This document shows, one piece after another, positions 14,555 to 22,797 of a stretch of 32,276 nucleotides of DNA; the stretch's first letter is position 1, and every line of letters begins with the position of its first letter. The stretch lies in the NCBI GenBank assembly GCA_022509105.1, contig JAFLTV010000026.1, forward strand, positions 1-32,276, written 5' to 3'. The DNA is from Muribaculaceae bacterium (GTDB taxonomy: Bacteria; Bacteroidota; Bacteroidia; Bacteroidales; Muribaculaceae). Under the pieces are notes generated by a model. That model saw only the letters and a program-made list of their open reading frames with translations. It ran no database searches and was not told the DNA's origin. The position numbers and the translations under genes are program-made.

Positions 14555-17473
14555 TTGAGGCGATTTTTCATATATATATTTGCCTTGGTGGTCTTGGGCT
14601 TCGCTTTTGCCCAAACTCCCGGTTCTCCAATTATATCTGTAGATGATGAAGAGAATTCGGAAGCGGATTCAACAGGGAATGTTGCTTTTGTGCCCGTCGA
14701 TTCTTTGACTCTTAATACAGAAGAGGGGACACACAGAAACGACACATTCTTTTTTGCATACGATTCTCTTCTCTCCACCACCGATTCTATAATACAACTT
14801 CCCGATTCTATTAAAGCTCTCCCCGACTCCATTGACACTTTGGCTGTAAGGGGAAAAGACCTTTTATACCAACAAACTTACGACACTACAAGAAGCCGGG
14901 TGTCAAGAATTAATAGAGAGAAAGTTGATATTGAAACTGCCGTTACTTTCAGTGCGAAGGATTCTCTTATTATGAACGGCCAGAATGACGCATATCTATA
15001 CGGAGACGGCAATGTGGAATACGGCCAGTTTAAACTGAATGCTCAGGAAATTGAAATCGAAATAGACAAATCAACAGTTTATGCAAAAGGAGCTGTGGAT
15101 TCTGTCGGAACTCTTTTTGGCACTCCCGTCTTTAAAGATGGAGGCGATGAATATGAGTCGAAAGAAATGACTTATAACTTCAAGACCGAAAGGGGTTTCA
15201 TCACCGATGTTATTTCCGAACAAGGTGAAGGATATCTCACGGGCGGAGCAGCAAAAAAAATGGAAGACGGATCTTTCTTTGTTCAAGACGGCAAATATAC
15301 TACTTGTGATGATCATGAACATCCCCACTTCTATTTTAATGTGACAAAAGGAAAAATGCGACCCGGCAAAAATATTGTGACAGGGCCTGTATATATGGTT
15401 CTGGCTGATGTGCCATTACCTCTTGCTCTTCCTTTCGGTTATTTCCCGTTTTCTAAAAATTATTCAAGCGGTATTATTTTCCCAACCTTCGGAGAAGATT
15501 ATAATCGAGGGTTTTACTTAAGAGACGGAGGGTATTATTTCGCCATATCTGATTATGTAGACTTGGCTTTACGTGGTGAAATCTACACAAAAGGCTCCTG
15601 GGGAATCAGCGGTGCATCTACCTATTCAAAAAGATATAAATTCAGAGGTAATTTAAGTTTCTCCTATATCACAACTATTTATGGAGAAAAAGGAAGTCCG
15701 GATTATTCTAAACAAAACAACTTCCAATTTATATGGTCTCACTCTCAAGACACAAAGTCTAATCCCAATATGTCTTTCTCCGCTTCTGTTAACTTTGCGA
15801 CTTCCGGATATTCCCGTAATGACCTTAATTCATATTACAATTATTCATCTTTTACGGAAAACACCAAGTCATCAACAGTTAATATGACTTACAGGTTTCC
15901 GGGTACTAAATGGAGTCTGTCAACTACAGCCAACATCACACAAAGAACGCAGGACTCAACTCTTGCAGTGTCTTTTCCTAACCTGAACGTTTCCCTCTCT
16001 CAGGTGGCTCCTTTTAAAAGGAAGAAATCTGTGGGTGGAGAAAGATGGTATGAAAAGATAAAACTTTCATATTCCGGACAGTTCCAGAATTCACTGACTG
16101 CACAACAAGACGTCTTTTTCAAGAAAAGTCTTATAAAAGACTGGAGAAACGGTATGAAGCACAGCATGCCGGTTTCTGCCACATTCTCACTTTTCAAATA
16201 CATTAATATTTCCCCCTCAATCTCCATGAACGACCGTATGTACACGTCAAAAATACGTCGCCAATGGGATACTCAGGCTTCAAGGGAAATAGCAGATACC
16301 ACCTACGGGTTTTTTAACTTGTTTGATTTTAACGCATCAATTTCTCTTGACACAAAACTTTATGGATTCTGGAAACCTTTAAAGATATTCGGAGATAAAG
16401 TGCAAATGATTCGCCATGTCTTGACTCCCACTGTATCTTTTTCCGCCTCACCCGACTTTTCAGACGCTTTCTGGGGAGTATACGGCACATATCAGTATCC
16501 TAATGCTCAGGGGGAGATGCAAACAAGAAAATACAGTTATTTCTCTCATGGAATATTCGGAGCTCCGGGACAAGGAAAATCCGGGATGGTGTCTGTCAGC
16601 CTTGCCAACAATCTTGAAATGAAGGTGAGAAATGACAAGGATTCAACCGGCACCAAGAAAATATCTCTTATCGAGAACTTCACTATAAGTCAAAGTTACA
16701 ATTTTGCAGCCGATTCACTAAATTGGAGTAATATCAATACATCCATCCTTCTGCGATTGGTGAAAAATTTCAATCTCAACCTTTCGGCAACGTGGGATCC
16801 CTACACTTACCGGTTGTCGTCGAGCGGTTCGCCCGTCAGGGTGAATGTGCCCCGCTGGAAAGCAGGAAAAGGTTGGGCAAGATTATCTTCTACAGGAACT
16901 TCTTTCTCATATACATTTAATAATCAAACTTTCATGAGAAAGAAAAACAATACTAAAGACCAACTTGACAACGAAACGGAAGATCCGTTTGATGATGAGG
17001 AAGATTTCGACAATCTTAATCCGAATATTGATGCCAAAGAAGAAAAAAGGCGACAACGTCAGCAGGCAAGAGAAGATGCCGCTAAAGCTGATGCCGACGG
17101 TTATGCAAAATGGGATTGTCCCTGGAGTCTGACGTTTAATTATTCCGTTAATTACGGTTACGGAGCCTTTGATTATGACAAAATGGAATATAAAGGCAAA
17201 TGGACCCAAAATCTCTCTTTCTCAGGGAACATACGTCCCACAGCCAATTGGAACTTCTCTCTTTCCGGCTCCTATAACTTTGATCTGAAGAAAATCGCCT
17301 ATATGAACTGCACAATTTCAAGAGACCTCCATTGCTTCACAATGTCGGCTTCTTTTGTGCCTGTGGGTCCCTATAAATCCTATAATTTCCATATTTCAGT
17401 GAAATCCTCATTGCTGAAAGACTTGAAATACGACAAAAGATCATCTGCCACAAATGGCATCCAATGGTATTGA
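14555..17473 (+). CDS. lptD: LptD-like LPS-assembly outer membrane protein
   Basis: A 972-residue outer-membrane protein predicted to insert lipopolysaccharide into the outer leaflet. It has a signal peptide (about 1-19, cut at FAFAQ), then a Ser/Asp-rich linker with DSI repeats (about 67-97). An OstA/LptA-like beta-jellyroll follows (about 130-290) with the motif YTTCDDHEHPHFYF. A long beta-barrel starts near LPLPLALPFGYFPF and ends in the aromatic C-terminus QWY. A charged insert (about 795-850, Asp/Glu then Lys/Arg/Gln) likely forms a loop. The start is TTG: an in-frame stop lies 15 nt upstream, no ATG gives a signal peptide, and the next Met is far inside the protein. Confidence 0.88.
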   Translation: MRRFFIYIFALVVLGFAFAQTPGSPIISVDDEENSEADSTGNVAFVPVDSLTLNTEEGTHRNDTFFFAYDSLLSTTDSIIQLPDSIKALPDSIDTLAVRGKDLLYQQTYDTTRSRVSRINREKVDIETAVTFSAKDSLIMNGQNDAYLYGDGNVEYGQFKLNAQEIEIEIDKSTVYAKGAVDSVGTLFGTPVFKDGGDEYESKEMTYNFKTERGFITDVISEQGEGYLTGGAAKKMEDGSFFVQDGKYTTCDDHEHPHFYFNVTKGKMRPGKNIVTGPVYMVLADVPLPLALPFGYFPFSKNYSSGIIFPTFGEDYNRGFYLRDGGYYFAISDYVDLALRGEIYTKGSWGISGASTYSKRYKFRGNLSFSYITTIYGEKGSPDYSKQNNFQFIWSHSQDTKSNPNMSFSASVNFATSGYSRNDLNSYYNYSSFTENTKSSTVNMTYRFPGTKWSLSTTANITQRTQDSTLAVSFPNLNVSLSQVAPFKRKKSVGGERWYEKIKLSYSGQFQNSLTAQQDVFFKKSLIKDWRNGMKHSMPVSATFSLFKYINISPSISMNDRMYTSKIRRQWDTQASREIADTTYGFFNLFDFNASISLDTKLYGFWKPLKIFGDKVQMIRHVLTPTVSFSASPDFSDAFWGVYGTYQYPNAQGEMQTRKYSYFSHGIFGAPGQGKSGMVSVSLANNLEMKVRNDKDSTGTKKISLIENFTISQSYNFAADSLNWSNINTSILLRLVKNFNLNLSATWDPYTYRLSSSGSPVRVNVPRWKAGKGWARLSSTGTSFSYTFNNQTFMRKKNNTKDQLDNETEDPFDDEEDFDNLNPNIDAKEEKRRQRQQAREDAAKADADGYAKWDCPWSLTFNYSVNYGYGAFDYDKMEYKGKWTQNLSFSGNIRPTANWNFSLSGSYNFDLKKIAYMNCTISRDLHCFTMSASFVPVGPYKSYNFHISVKSSLLKDLKYDKRSSATNGIQWY

Positions 17474-17562
17474 TGATGTCTGTTTTTATTGTGAAACGAA
17501 AGAAAAACAACAAAATAAAATATTATAATGAGATATAAATTTGAGGTTATAATCAATTTTAT

Positions 17563-17594
17563 TTTGTGGCAATAATTAAAATTCAGTAAATTTG
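17563..17594 (+). promoter_or_regulatory. Promoter of the coiled-coil/zapA unit
   Basis: TTTG at 17563-17566, a 20-nt spacer, and TAAATTTG at 17587-17594. The leader to the ATG at 17612 is about 10 nt. A second TAAATTTG (17536-17543) lacks a -33 partner. Confidence 0.63.
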
Positions 17595-17611
17595 TAGAAA
17601 TTTAGGCACAG

Positions 17612-17911
17612 ATGGCCAATGACCAACTTCTTCAAACCCTTTCTGAATTAAATTCAAGAATTCAGAGTTTAATTGAAGTTCAAAACCAACTCCAATTGAG
17701 AGTTGAAGAGTTGGAAACCAGGAACCTTGTGTTGGAAAATCAACATCAATCAGATGTAAAAAAAATTGAACAGGCCGAAAAAGATATAGAGTTTTTAACT
17801 TTGTCTCATCGACTTGCCGATTCACCCGACACAATAATATCAACCAGGAGACTTTTAATCCGGTTGATTCACACCATCAACAATTGCATAACAATGATTA
17901 ATGAGGAGTGA
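17612..17911 (+). CDS. Small coiled-coil protein upstream of ZapA
   Basis: 99 residues, nearly all helical. A heptad-rich coiled coil spans about residues 5-70 (SRIQSLIEVQNQLQLRVEEL region), followed by a hydrophobic C-terminal helix. No signal or membrane segment. It ends immediately before zapA, overlapping a possible GTG start by 4 nt. I do not recognise a named family. The layout suggests a partner of ZapA in cell division, comparable in architecture only to ZapB, but this is inference. Confidence 0.75.
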   Translation: MANDQLLQTLSELNSRIQSLIEVQNQLQLRVEELETRNLVLENQHQSDVKKIEQAEKDIEFLTLSHRLADSPDTIISTRRLLIRLIHTINNCITMINEE

Positions 17912-17913
17912 AG

Positions 17914-18213
17914 ATGAAAGGTTCTGACAAAGTGGAAATGACTATCAATATAGGTGGAGAATTCCTTAAACTATCTGCAGACTATGAACAGCAAAACCTT
18001 GTGCGCGAAGCCGAGTTTGCAGTTAAAAAATATTATAATCAACTGAGAAGAGAATGGCCCGACAGCAGCGACAGGCAAATCCTGGCAATGGCGGCTTATC
18101 AATTTTCTTTCTGGTATAAGGAACTCCTTAAGATACATAATGATGCTGTGGAAATAGCACATAATGCAAATCAGATTTTAGGCGAATGCCTTGATTCTGA
18201 TATCAAGCCTTGA
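17914..18213 (+). CDS. zapA: Cell division protein ZapA
   Basis: A 99-residue ZapA-family protein: N-terminal beta strands (VEMTINIGGEFLKLSADYEQQ) and a following helix with the family's REAEFAVKKYYNQLR pattern, then DRQILAMAAYQFSFW and a C-terminal helix. ZapA binds FtsZ and cross-links protofilaments at midcell. I chose the ATG at 17914 because GAGGAG lies 5 nt upstream, a rare Shine-Dalgarno-like site in this window. A GTG at 17908 would give two extra residues and a 4-nt overlap with the coiled-coil gene. RNase Y follows after 120 nt, a pairing I recall from other Bacteroidota. Confidence 0.85.
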   Translation: MKGSDKVEMTINIGGEFLKLSADYEQQNLVREAEFAVKKYYNQLRREWPDSSDRQILAMAAYQFSFWYKELLKIHNDAVEIAHNANQILGECLDSDIKP

Positions 18214-18272
18214 GGGTTATATTTCTATTTTATCACTTTTATTTCCGATTTATATTGTCAGAAATTGCAATT

Positions 18273-18308
18273 GTCGTGCCCCTGAGAGCGACTTTTGTAA
18301 TTATTTTT
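18273..18308 (+). terminator. Weak possible terminator after zapA
   Basis: GTCG (18273-18276) pairs with CGAC (18289-18292), plus a G-U pair, and is followed by TTTT and a later T-rich tract. The stem is short, so partial read-through into rny is likely. The sequence GACTTTTG (18290-18297) is one base off a -7 box and might instead be an rny promoter element. Confidence 0.3.
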
Positions 18309-18333
18309 TTATGTTAAATATCAGATAGATACT

Positions 18334-19875
18334 ATGGAAATAGCAATATGGATTATTATAGCTGTGGGAGCTGCTGTTATCGGCTTCTTGATTGCCACGC
18401 TCATGGCAAAAAAGAATGCCAAATCCGCAGCTAATGTTATCTTAGACGAAGCAAAGCTTGAAGCTGATGTCCTTAAAGAGAAACAGATTCTGAAAGCTAA
18501 GGAAGAAGAACTTAAAATTATCTCTGAGGCTGAAAAAACAGCCAATCAGAAAATTCAAAAAATTCAGGCATCGGAAAACCGTGCTCGCCAGAAAGAACTT
18601 CAACTCAATCAGCAGCAAGGAGATCTGGCACGCCGTAAAAACGAGCTTGATGCACGCCAGACAGCACTTGAAAATAAAGAAGAACAGATCGCAAGCAAAA
18701 ACCAGAAGGCTGACCAATTGTTAAAAAGCATTCAGGAAGAGCTTGAAAAAGTTTCGGGGCTTTCAGCTGAAGAAGCTAAAGAAAGACTCATTGACAGTCT
18801 TAAGGAAGAAGCCAAAACTCAGGCTGCCGGATATATCAACGATATAATGGATGAGGCTAAAATGACAGCTTCCAAAGAGGCGAAAAAAATAGTTGTGCAG
18901 TCAATTCAACGTCTTGCCACTGAAGCTGCTGTTGAAAATTCTGTGACTGTTTTCCATATAGACAATGATGAAATAAAAGGCCGGATCATCGGTCGTGAAG
19001 GTAGAAATATACGTGCGCTTGAGGCTGCTACAGGCATAGAGATAATTGTTGATGACACTCCTGAAGCTATCGTGCTTTCAGGTTTTGATCCTGTCAGAAG
19101 AGAGATTGCTCGTCTGGCTTTGCATCAACTTGTGGTTGACGGACGTATACATCCGGCAAGGATTGAAGAAGTTGTGGCTAAAGTGAAAAAACAAGTTGAA
19201 GAAGAAATAATTGAAACGGGTAAAAGAACTGCCATAGACCTCGGTATTCATGGATTGCATCCGGAATTAATAAGGATGGTGGGCAAAATGAAATATCGTT
19301 CTTCTTATGGCCAGAATCTATTGCAACACTCACGTGAGACTGCCAATCTTTGTGCAATTATGGCATCTGAACTGGGATTGAATCCTAAAAAGGCAAGACG
19401 TGCAGGCCTTTTGCATGATATTGGGAAAGTGCCTGACGATGAACCGGAGCTCCCGCATGCTTTGCTGGGCATGAAATTAGCAGAAAAATTTAAAGAGAAA
19501 CCCGATATATGCAATGCTATCGGAGCCCATCATGATGAAGTGGAACAAACTTCTCTACTTGCGCCGATCGTTCAGGTGTGTGATGCAATTTCCGGTGCCC
19601 GTCCCGGTGCTCGTCGAGAAATAGTCGAAGCCTATATCAAACGCCTCAATGACCTCGAACAGATTGCCCTCTCCTATCCCGGAGTGCTCAAGACTTATGC
19701 AATCCAGGCCGGACGTGAGCTGAGGGTCATTGTGGGAGCCGACAGGATAACAGACGAAGAAACTGAAAAACTTTCTTCAGAAATAGCAAGAAAGATTCAG
19801 GATGAAATGACATACCCCGGTCAGGTCAAAATCACTGTGATACGAGAAACCAGATCTGTTTCTTTTGCTAAATAA
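18334..19875 (+). CDS. rny: Ribonuclease Y
   Basis: A 513-residue membrane-anchored endoribonuclease that starts decay of many mRNAs. Domains in order: an N-terminal membrane helix (about 3-24), a long Lys/Glu/Gln coiled coil (about 28-170), a KH RNA-binding domain with [10 protein letters not shown] (216-225), and an HD catalytic domain with H332, H361-D362 (LLHDIGK), H399-H400 and D417. Length and layout are standard. A RicT/PSP1 protein starts 17 nt downstream; RicT is part of the complex that steers RNase Y in Bacillus subtilis, so the neighbours probably act together. Confidence 0.97.
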   Translation: MEIAIWIIIAVGAAVIGFLIATLMAKKNAKSAANVILDEAKLEADVLKEKQILKAKEEELKIISEAEKTANQKIQKIQASENRARQKELQLNQQQGDLARRKNELDARQTALENKEEQIASKNQKADQLLKSIQEELEKVSGLSAEEAKERLIDSLKEEAKTQAAGYINDIMDEAKMTASKEAKKIVVQSIQRLATEAAVENSVTVFHIDNDEIKGRIIGREGRNIRALEAATGIEIIVDDTPEAIVLSGFDPVRREIARLALHQLVVDGRIHPARIEEVVAKVKKQVEEEIIETGKRTAIDLGIHGLHPELIRMVGKMKYRSSYGQNLLQHSRETANLCAIMASELGLNPKKARRAGLLHDIGKVPDDEPELPHALLGMKLAEKFKEKPDICNAIGAHHDEVEQTSLLAPIVQVCDAISGARPGARREIVEAYIKRLNDLEQIALSYPGVLKTYAIQAGRELRVIVGADRITDEETEKLSSEIARKIQDEMTYPGQVKITVIRETRSVSFAK

Positions 19876-19892
19876 CAGCATTGTTCCGACTA

Positions 19893-21143
19893 ATGGAAGA
19901 AAATAGATCAAGAGCATTTATTAATGGCTGTCCCAGATGTCATCATAATGGCATCTGCGACACTTGCGGTCGTAGAGAACCCAGAGGGAAACTGAATTCC
20001 ACCGACTGGCTCCAACATATTGCCGGAGATGAATCTACAAATGTTGTGGAGGTTTTGTTTAAGAACACCCGAATCGGCTATTTTGACAATATCAATCATC
20101 TGAATTTAAAAATAGGCGATTTGGTGGTAGTTGAAGGTTCTCCGGGTTATGATATCGGACGAGTAAACCTCACTGGCCATCTTGTCGCTCTTCAGATGAA
20201 AAAAAATGGTATAAAAGATGACAGGGAATTAAGGAAAGTGATCCGCTTGGCTTCTGATGAGGATCTTGATAAATTTGAAGAAGCCAGAGCTAAGGAACAT
20301 TCCACGATGATAAAGGCACGTGCCATTGCAGAAGAGCTGGGACTGTCGATGAAAATCGGCGATGTGGAATATCAAGGCGACGGAGGCAAGGCTATTTTCT
20401 ATTATATAGCCGATGAACGAGTAGATTTCCGAAAATTAATCAGGATTCTTGCCGAAACTTTTAAAGTAAGAATCGAAATGAGGCAGATTGGGGCTCGCCA
20501 GGAAGCCGGAAGAATAGGTGGTATCGGACCATGCGGGCGTCCTCTTTGTTGCGCCACCTGGCTGAATCATTTTGTATCAGTAGGCACAGGAGCAGCCAGA
20601 ATTCAAGATCTCTCCATGAATCCTCAGAAACTTGCCGGACAATGTGGAAAGCTTAAATGTTGCCTGAACTTTGAAATCGATTCCTATGCCGAAGCTCAAC
20701 AGGAACTCCCCCCAAAAGATGCAGTTCTTGAAACTCTCGACAATCAATATTTTCTTTTTAAATCTGATATCTTAGGAAGAAATCTTACATATTCCACTGA
20801 TAAGCATTTGCCTGCAAATCTTGTTACCATCAATGCAAAAAGAGCTTTTGAAATCATTGACTTAAACAAAAAAGGTTTGAAACCGGAAACTCTTTCAACT
20901 GAAATAATAGAAACTGAAAAACCTGAGTTCGGTGATATAATCGGGCAAGACAGCGTCACAAGATTTGATAAGAAAAACAATAAGAAGAAGAAAAAAAATA
21001 ATTCACAACAGCCAAACAATAACCAAAAACCCTTAGAGTCTGCCAATAACGATAGCAAACAGCAGAAAAATCGAAAACAAAATCGAAACAGGAAGCATTT
21101 CGTGAAAAATCATTCTGCCCATAATAATGAAAATCAGAGTTAA
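19893..21143 (+). CDS. ricT: PSP1/RicT-family protein (RNase Y partner-like)
   Basis: A 416-residue PSP1 C-terminal-domain protein. The core (about 50-275) carries the RicT cysteine motifs CGRPLCCATWL and CGKLKCCLNFE, which in the Bacillus Ric complex help hold Fe-S clusters. An N-terminal C-x2-C-x5-C-x2-C set (C13, C16, C22, C25) adds a possible zinc or Fe-S knuckle. The C-terminal tail (about 345-416) is Lys/Asn/Gln-rich and probably binds RNA or is disordered. I chose the ATG at 19893 rather than the in-frame TTG at 19881. Position directly behind rny supports a role in RNA decay. The gldH start overlaps its end by 17 nt. Confidence 0.85.
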   Translation: MEENRSRAFINGCPRCHHNGICDTCGRREPRGKLNSTDWLQHIAGDESTNVVEVLFKNTRIGYFDNINHLNLKIGDLVVVEGSPGYDIGRVNLTGHLVALQMKKNGIKDDRELRKVIRLASDEDLDKFEEARAKEHSTMIKARAIAEELGLSMKIGDVEYQGDGGKAIFYYIADERVDFRKLIRILAETFKVRIEMRQIGARQEAGRIGGIGPCGRPLCCATWLNHFVSVGTGAARIQDLSMNPQKLAGQCGKLKCCLNFEIDSYAEAQQELPPKDAVLETLDNQYFLFKSDILGRNLTYSTDKHLPANLVTINAKRAFEIIDLNKKGLKPETLSTEIIETEKPEFGDIIGQDSVTRFDKKNNKKKKKNNSQQPNNNQKPLESANNDSKQQKNRKQNRNRKHFVKNHSAHNNENQS

Positions 21144-21609
21144 GACGATTTTGATATTCCTATTATCTATGTGTGGCTTTTTTTCTATTGCATCATGCGG
21201 AGATAGAAGCAATGTCTTACACACAGAATTCATTCAATTTGGCAACAAGGGAATGAATCCTTATGAGGATTATGTTTTTGAAACAGGTTTAGACTCTACA
21301 CTCTCTAATTTTCCGGTTGATGCCTGGTTGATGTTAAGATATTCCGACCAATGTCATATCAATGAGCTTTCTCTTAAAATTGAATCTTCATGTGAAAATT
21401 CAGATTCTATAATCAAGACAAAAATTAATATTCCGCTATTTGATAAAGCAGGATTCAATAAAAAAAGAGATGGATATGGCATCTATGAAACGGAAATCCC
21501 TTTGCTGAATAATATAGATGTCAGCGATGGGTCTTTTCTATCCTTGCAAACTCAGAATGCCGACACCCATGGAATCATGGCGATAGGGATCATTTTAAAG
21601 AAAAATTAA
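21127..21609 (+). CDS. gldH: GldH-like lipoprotein
   Basis: A 160-residue lipoprotein with a clean lipobox (IASC, C24) after a hydrophobic segment. The mature part is beta-rich and matches the GldH layout: an early FETGLDSTL strand, an LRYSDQCHINELSLKIES stretch, then DGYGIYETEIPLL and a terminal IMAIGIILKKN. GldH is needed for gliding in Flavobacterium but is kept in non-gliding Bacteroidia, where its role is unclear, perhaps in the cell envelope. The match is by overall pattern rather than catalytic motifs. The 17-nt overlap with ricT indicates co-translation. Confidence 0.65.
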   Translation: MKIRVKTILIFLLSMCGFFSIASCGDRSNVLHTEFIQFGNKGMNPYEDYVFETGLDSTLSNFPVDAWLMLRYSDQCHINELSLKIESSCENSDSIIKTKINIPLFDKAGFNKKRDGYGIYETEIPLLNNIDVSDGSFLSLQTQNADTHGIMAIGIILKKN

Positions 21610-21611
21610 TC

Positions 21612-22793
21612 ATGCAGCTTATACCTGATTTTTTTAAAAAAGAAATAGAAATTCGTATTAGTTCGCTACGAAATCATTTGATTGAAGGCGGAATAGATGC
21701 CATCCTGGTAAATGCAAACGTAAATATATATTATCTTTCAGGAAGGTTTTATCGAGGATATGTATATCTTCCCGTAGATGGCCAACCGATTTGGTTTGTG
21801 GTAAAACCCGAAGTTTTTGATAAAGAAGGCAACGTCTTTTATATCAGAAAACCTGAACTTATTCCAGAAATTCTTATTTCACAGGGAGTAGGATTACCTA
21901 AATCTTTAGCACTCGAATTTGACGACCTTTCATATTCCGATATAATTCGGTTACAAAAAATTTTCCCGGAAGCAGAATATCATAATGGTTCACGGATTAT
22001 GAAAATGACCCGGATGATTAAGACTCCATGGGAAATAGAACAAATGAAAATCGACGGCCTGCATCATGCCAAAGTTTATTCAAAAATAAAAAATTGCTAC
22101 AAGCCCGGAATGAGCGACCTTCAACTCCAGATTGAGATAGAGCGTGAATTAAGATTGGAAGGAGCTTTGGGGGTTTCGCGAGTGGCTGGCAATTTAATGG
22201 AAATAAATATGGGCTCTGTGATTAGCGGAGAAAACGCCGACACGCCCAGTCCCTATGAATTCACCATGGGAGGTGCAGGAGTAGATTCATCCTTGCCTGT
22301 AGGAGCAGATAACAGCCCCATACTTCCACACACAACTGTCATGATAGACATGAATGGTGCTTTTAACGGATATCAGACAGACATGACACGCGTGTGGGCA
22401 TTAGATGAAATTCCGGCTCTTGCTATGAAGGCTCATGATTGCTCTTTAAGAATACTTCATGAATTGGAGAAATTCGCTCTTCCCGGAGTTCCTGTCGCAG
22501 ATCTTTATGTTAAAGCTATGGAGATTGTAGAGGAAGAAGGTCTGAAAGAATTTTTTATGGGACATAAAAGTCAGGTGGGTTTTATAGGTCATGGTGTAGG
22601 AATTGAGCTCAACGAGCTCCCTGTGGTCAATGCAAGAAGCAAGGATATTCTTGCCGAAAACATGACTATTGCCCTCGAACCTAAATTTGTAATTCCCGAA
22701 GTTGGAGCTGTTGGCTCTGAGAACACTTACCAGGTTACACGCTCAGGTCTTGTCAATCTTACAGTATTTCCGGAGGAAATCCATAATCTTTGA
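21612..22793 (+). CDS. M24 family metallopeptidase (Xaa-Pro aminopeptidase-like)
   Basis: A 393-residue pita-bread peptidase. The N-terminal creatinase/prolidase-like domain spans about 12-135 and the M24 catalytic domain about 145-390. All five metal ligands are visible: D246 and D257 (MIDMNGAFNGYQTDMTR), H327 (GHGVGIELNE), E356 (ALEPKF) and E370 (VGSENTY). Probably a cytosolic enzyme cutting Xaa-Pro bonds; substrate preference cannot be read from the sequence. It lies 2 nt after gldH and 4 nt before cca, so it belongs to the same transcript. Confidence 0.92.
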   Translation: MQLIPDFFKKEIEIRISSLRNHLIEGGIDAILVNANVNIYYLSGRFYRGYVYLPVDGQPIWFVVKPEVFDKEGNVFYIRKPELIPEILISQGVGLPKSLALEFDDLSYSDIIRLQKIFPEAEYHNGSRIMKMTRMIKTPWEIEQMKIDGLHHAKVYSKIKNCYKPGMSDLQLQIEIERELRLEGALGVSRVAGNLMEINMGSVISGENADTPSPYEFTMGGAGVDSSLPVGADNSPILPHTTVMIDMNGAFNGYQTDMTRVWALDEIPALAMKAHDCSLRILHELEKFALPGVPVADLYVKAMEIVEEEGLKEFFMGHKSQVGFIGHGVGIELNELPVVNARSKDILAENMTIALEPKFVIPEVGAVGSENTYQVTRSGLVNLTVFPEEIHNL

Positions 22794-22797
22794 AAAA

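Noticed and set aside
22702-22797. Longer start of the CCA-adding enzyme overlapping the M24 peptidase gene.
   Set aside because: The extra 32 residues are out-of-frame peptidase sequence with no family match; ATG at 22798 fits the domain start.
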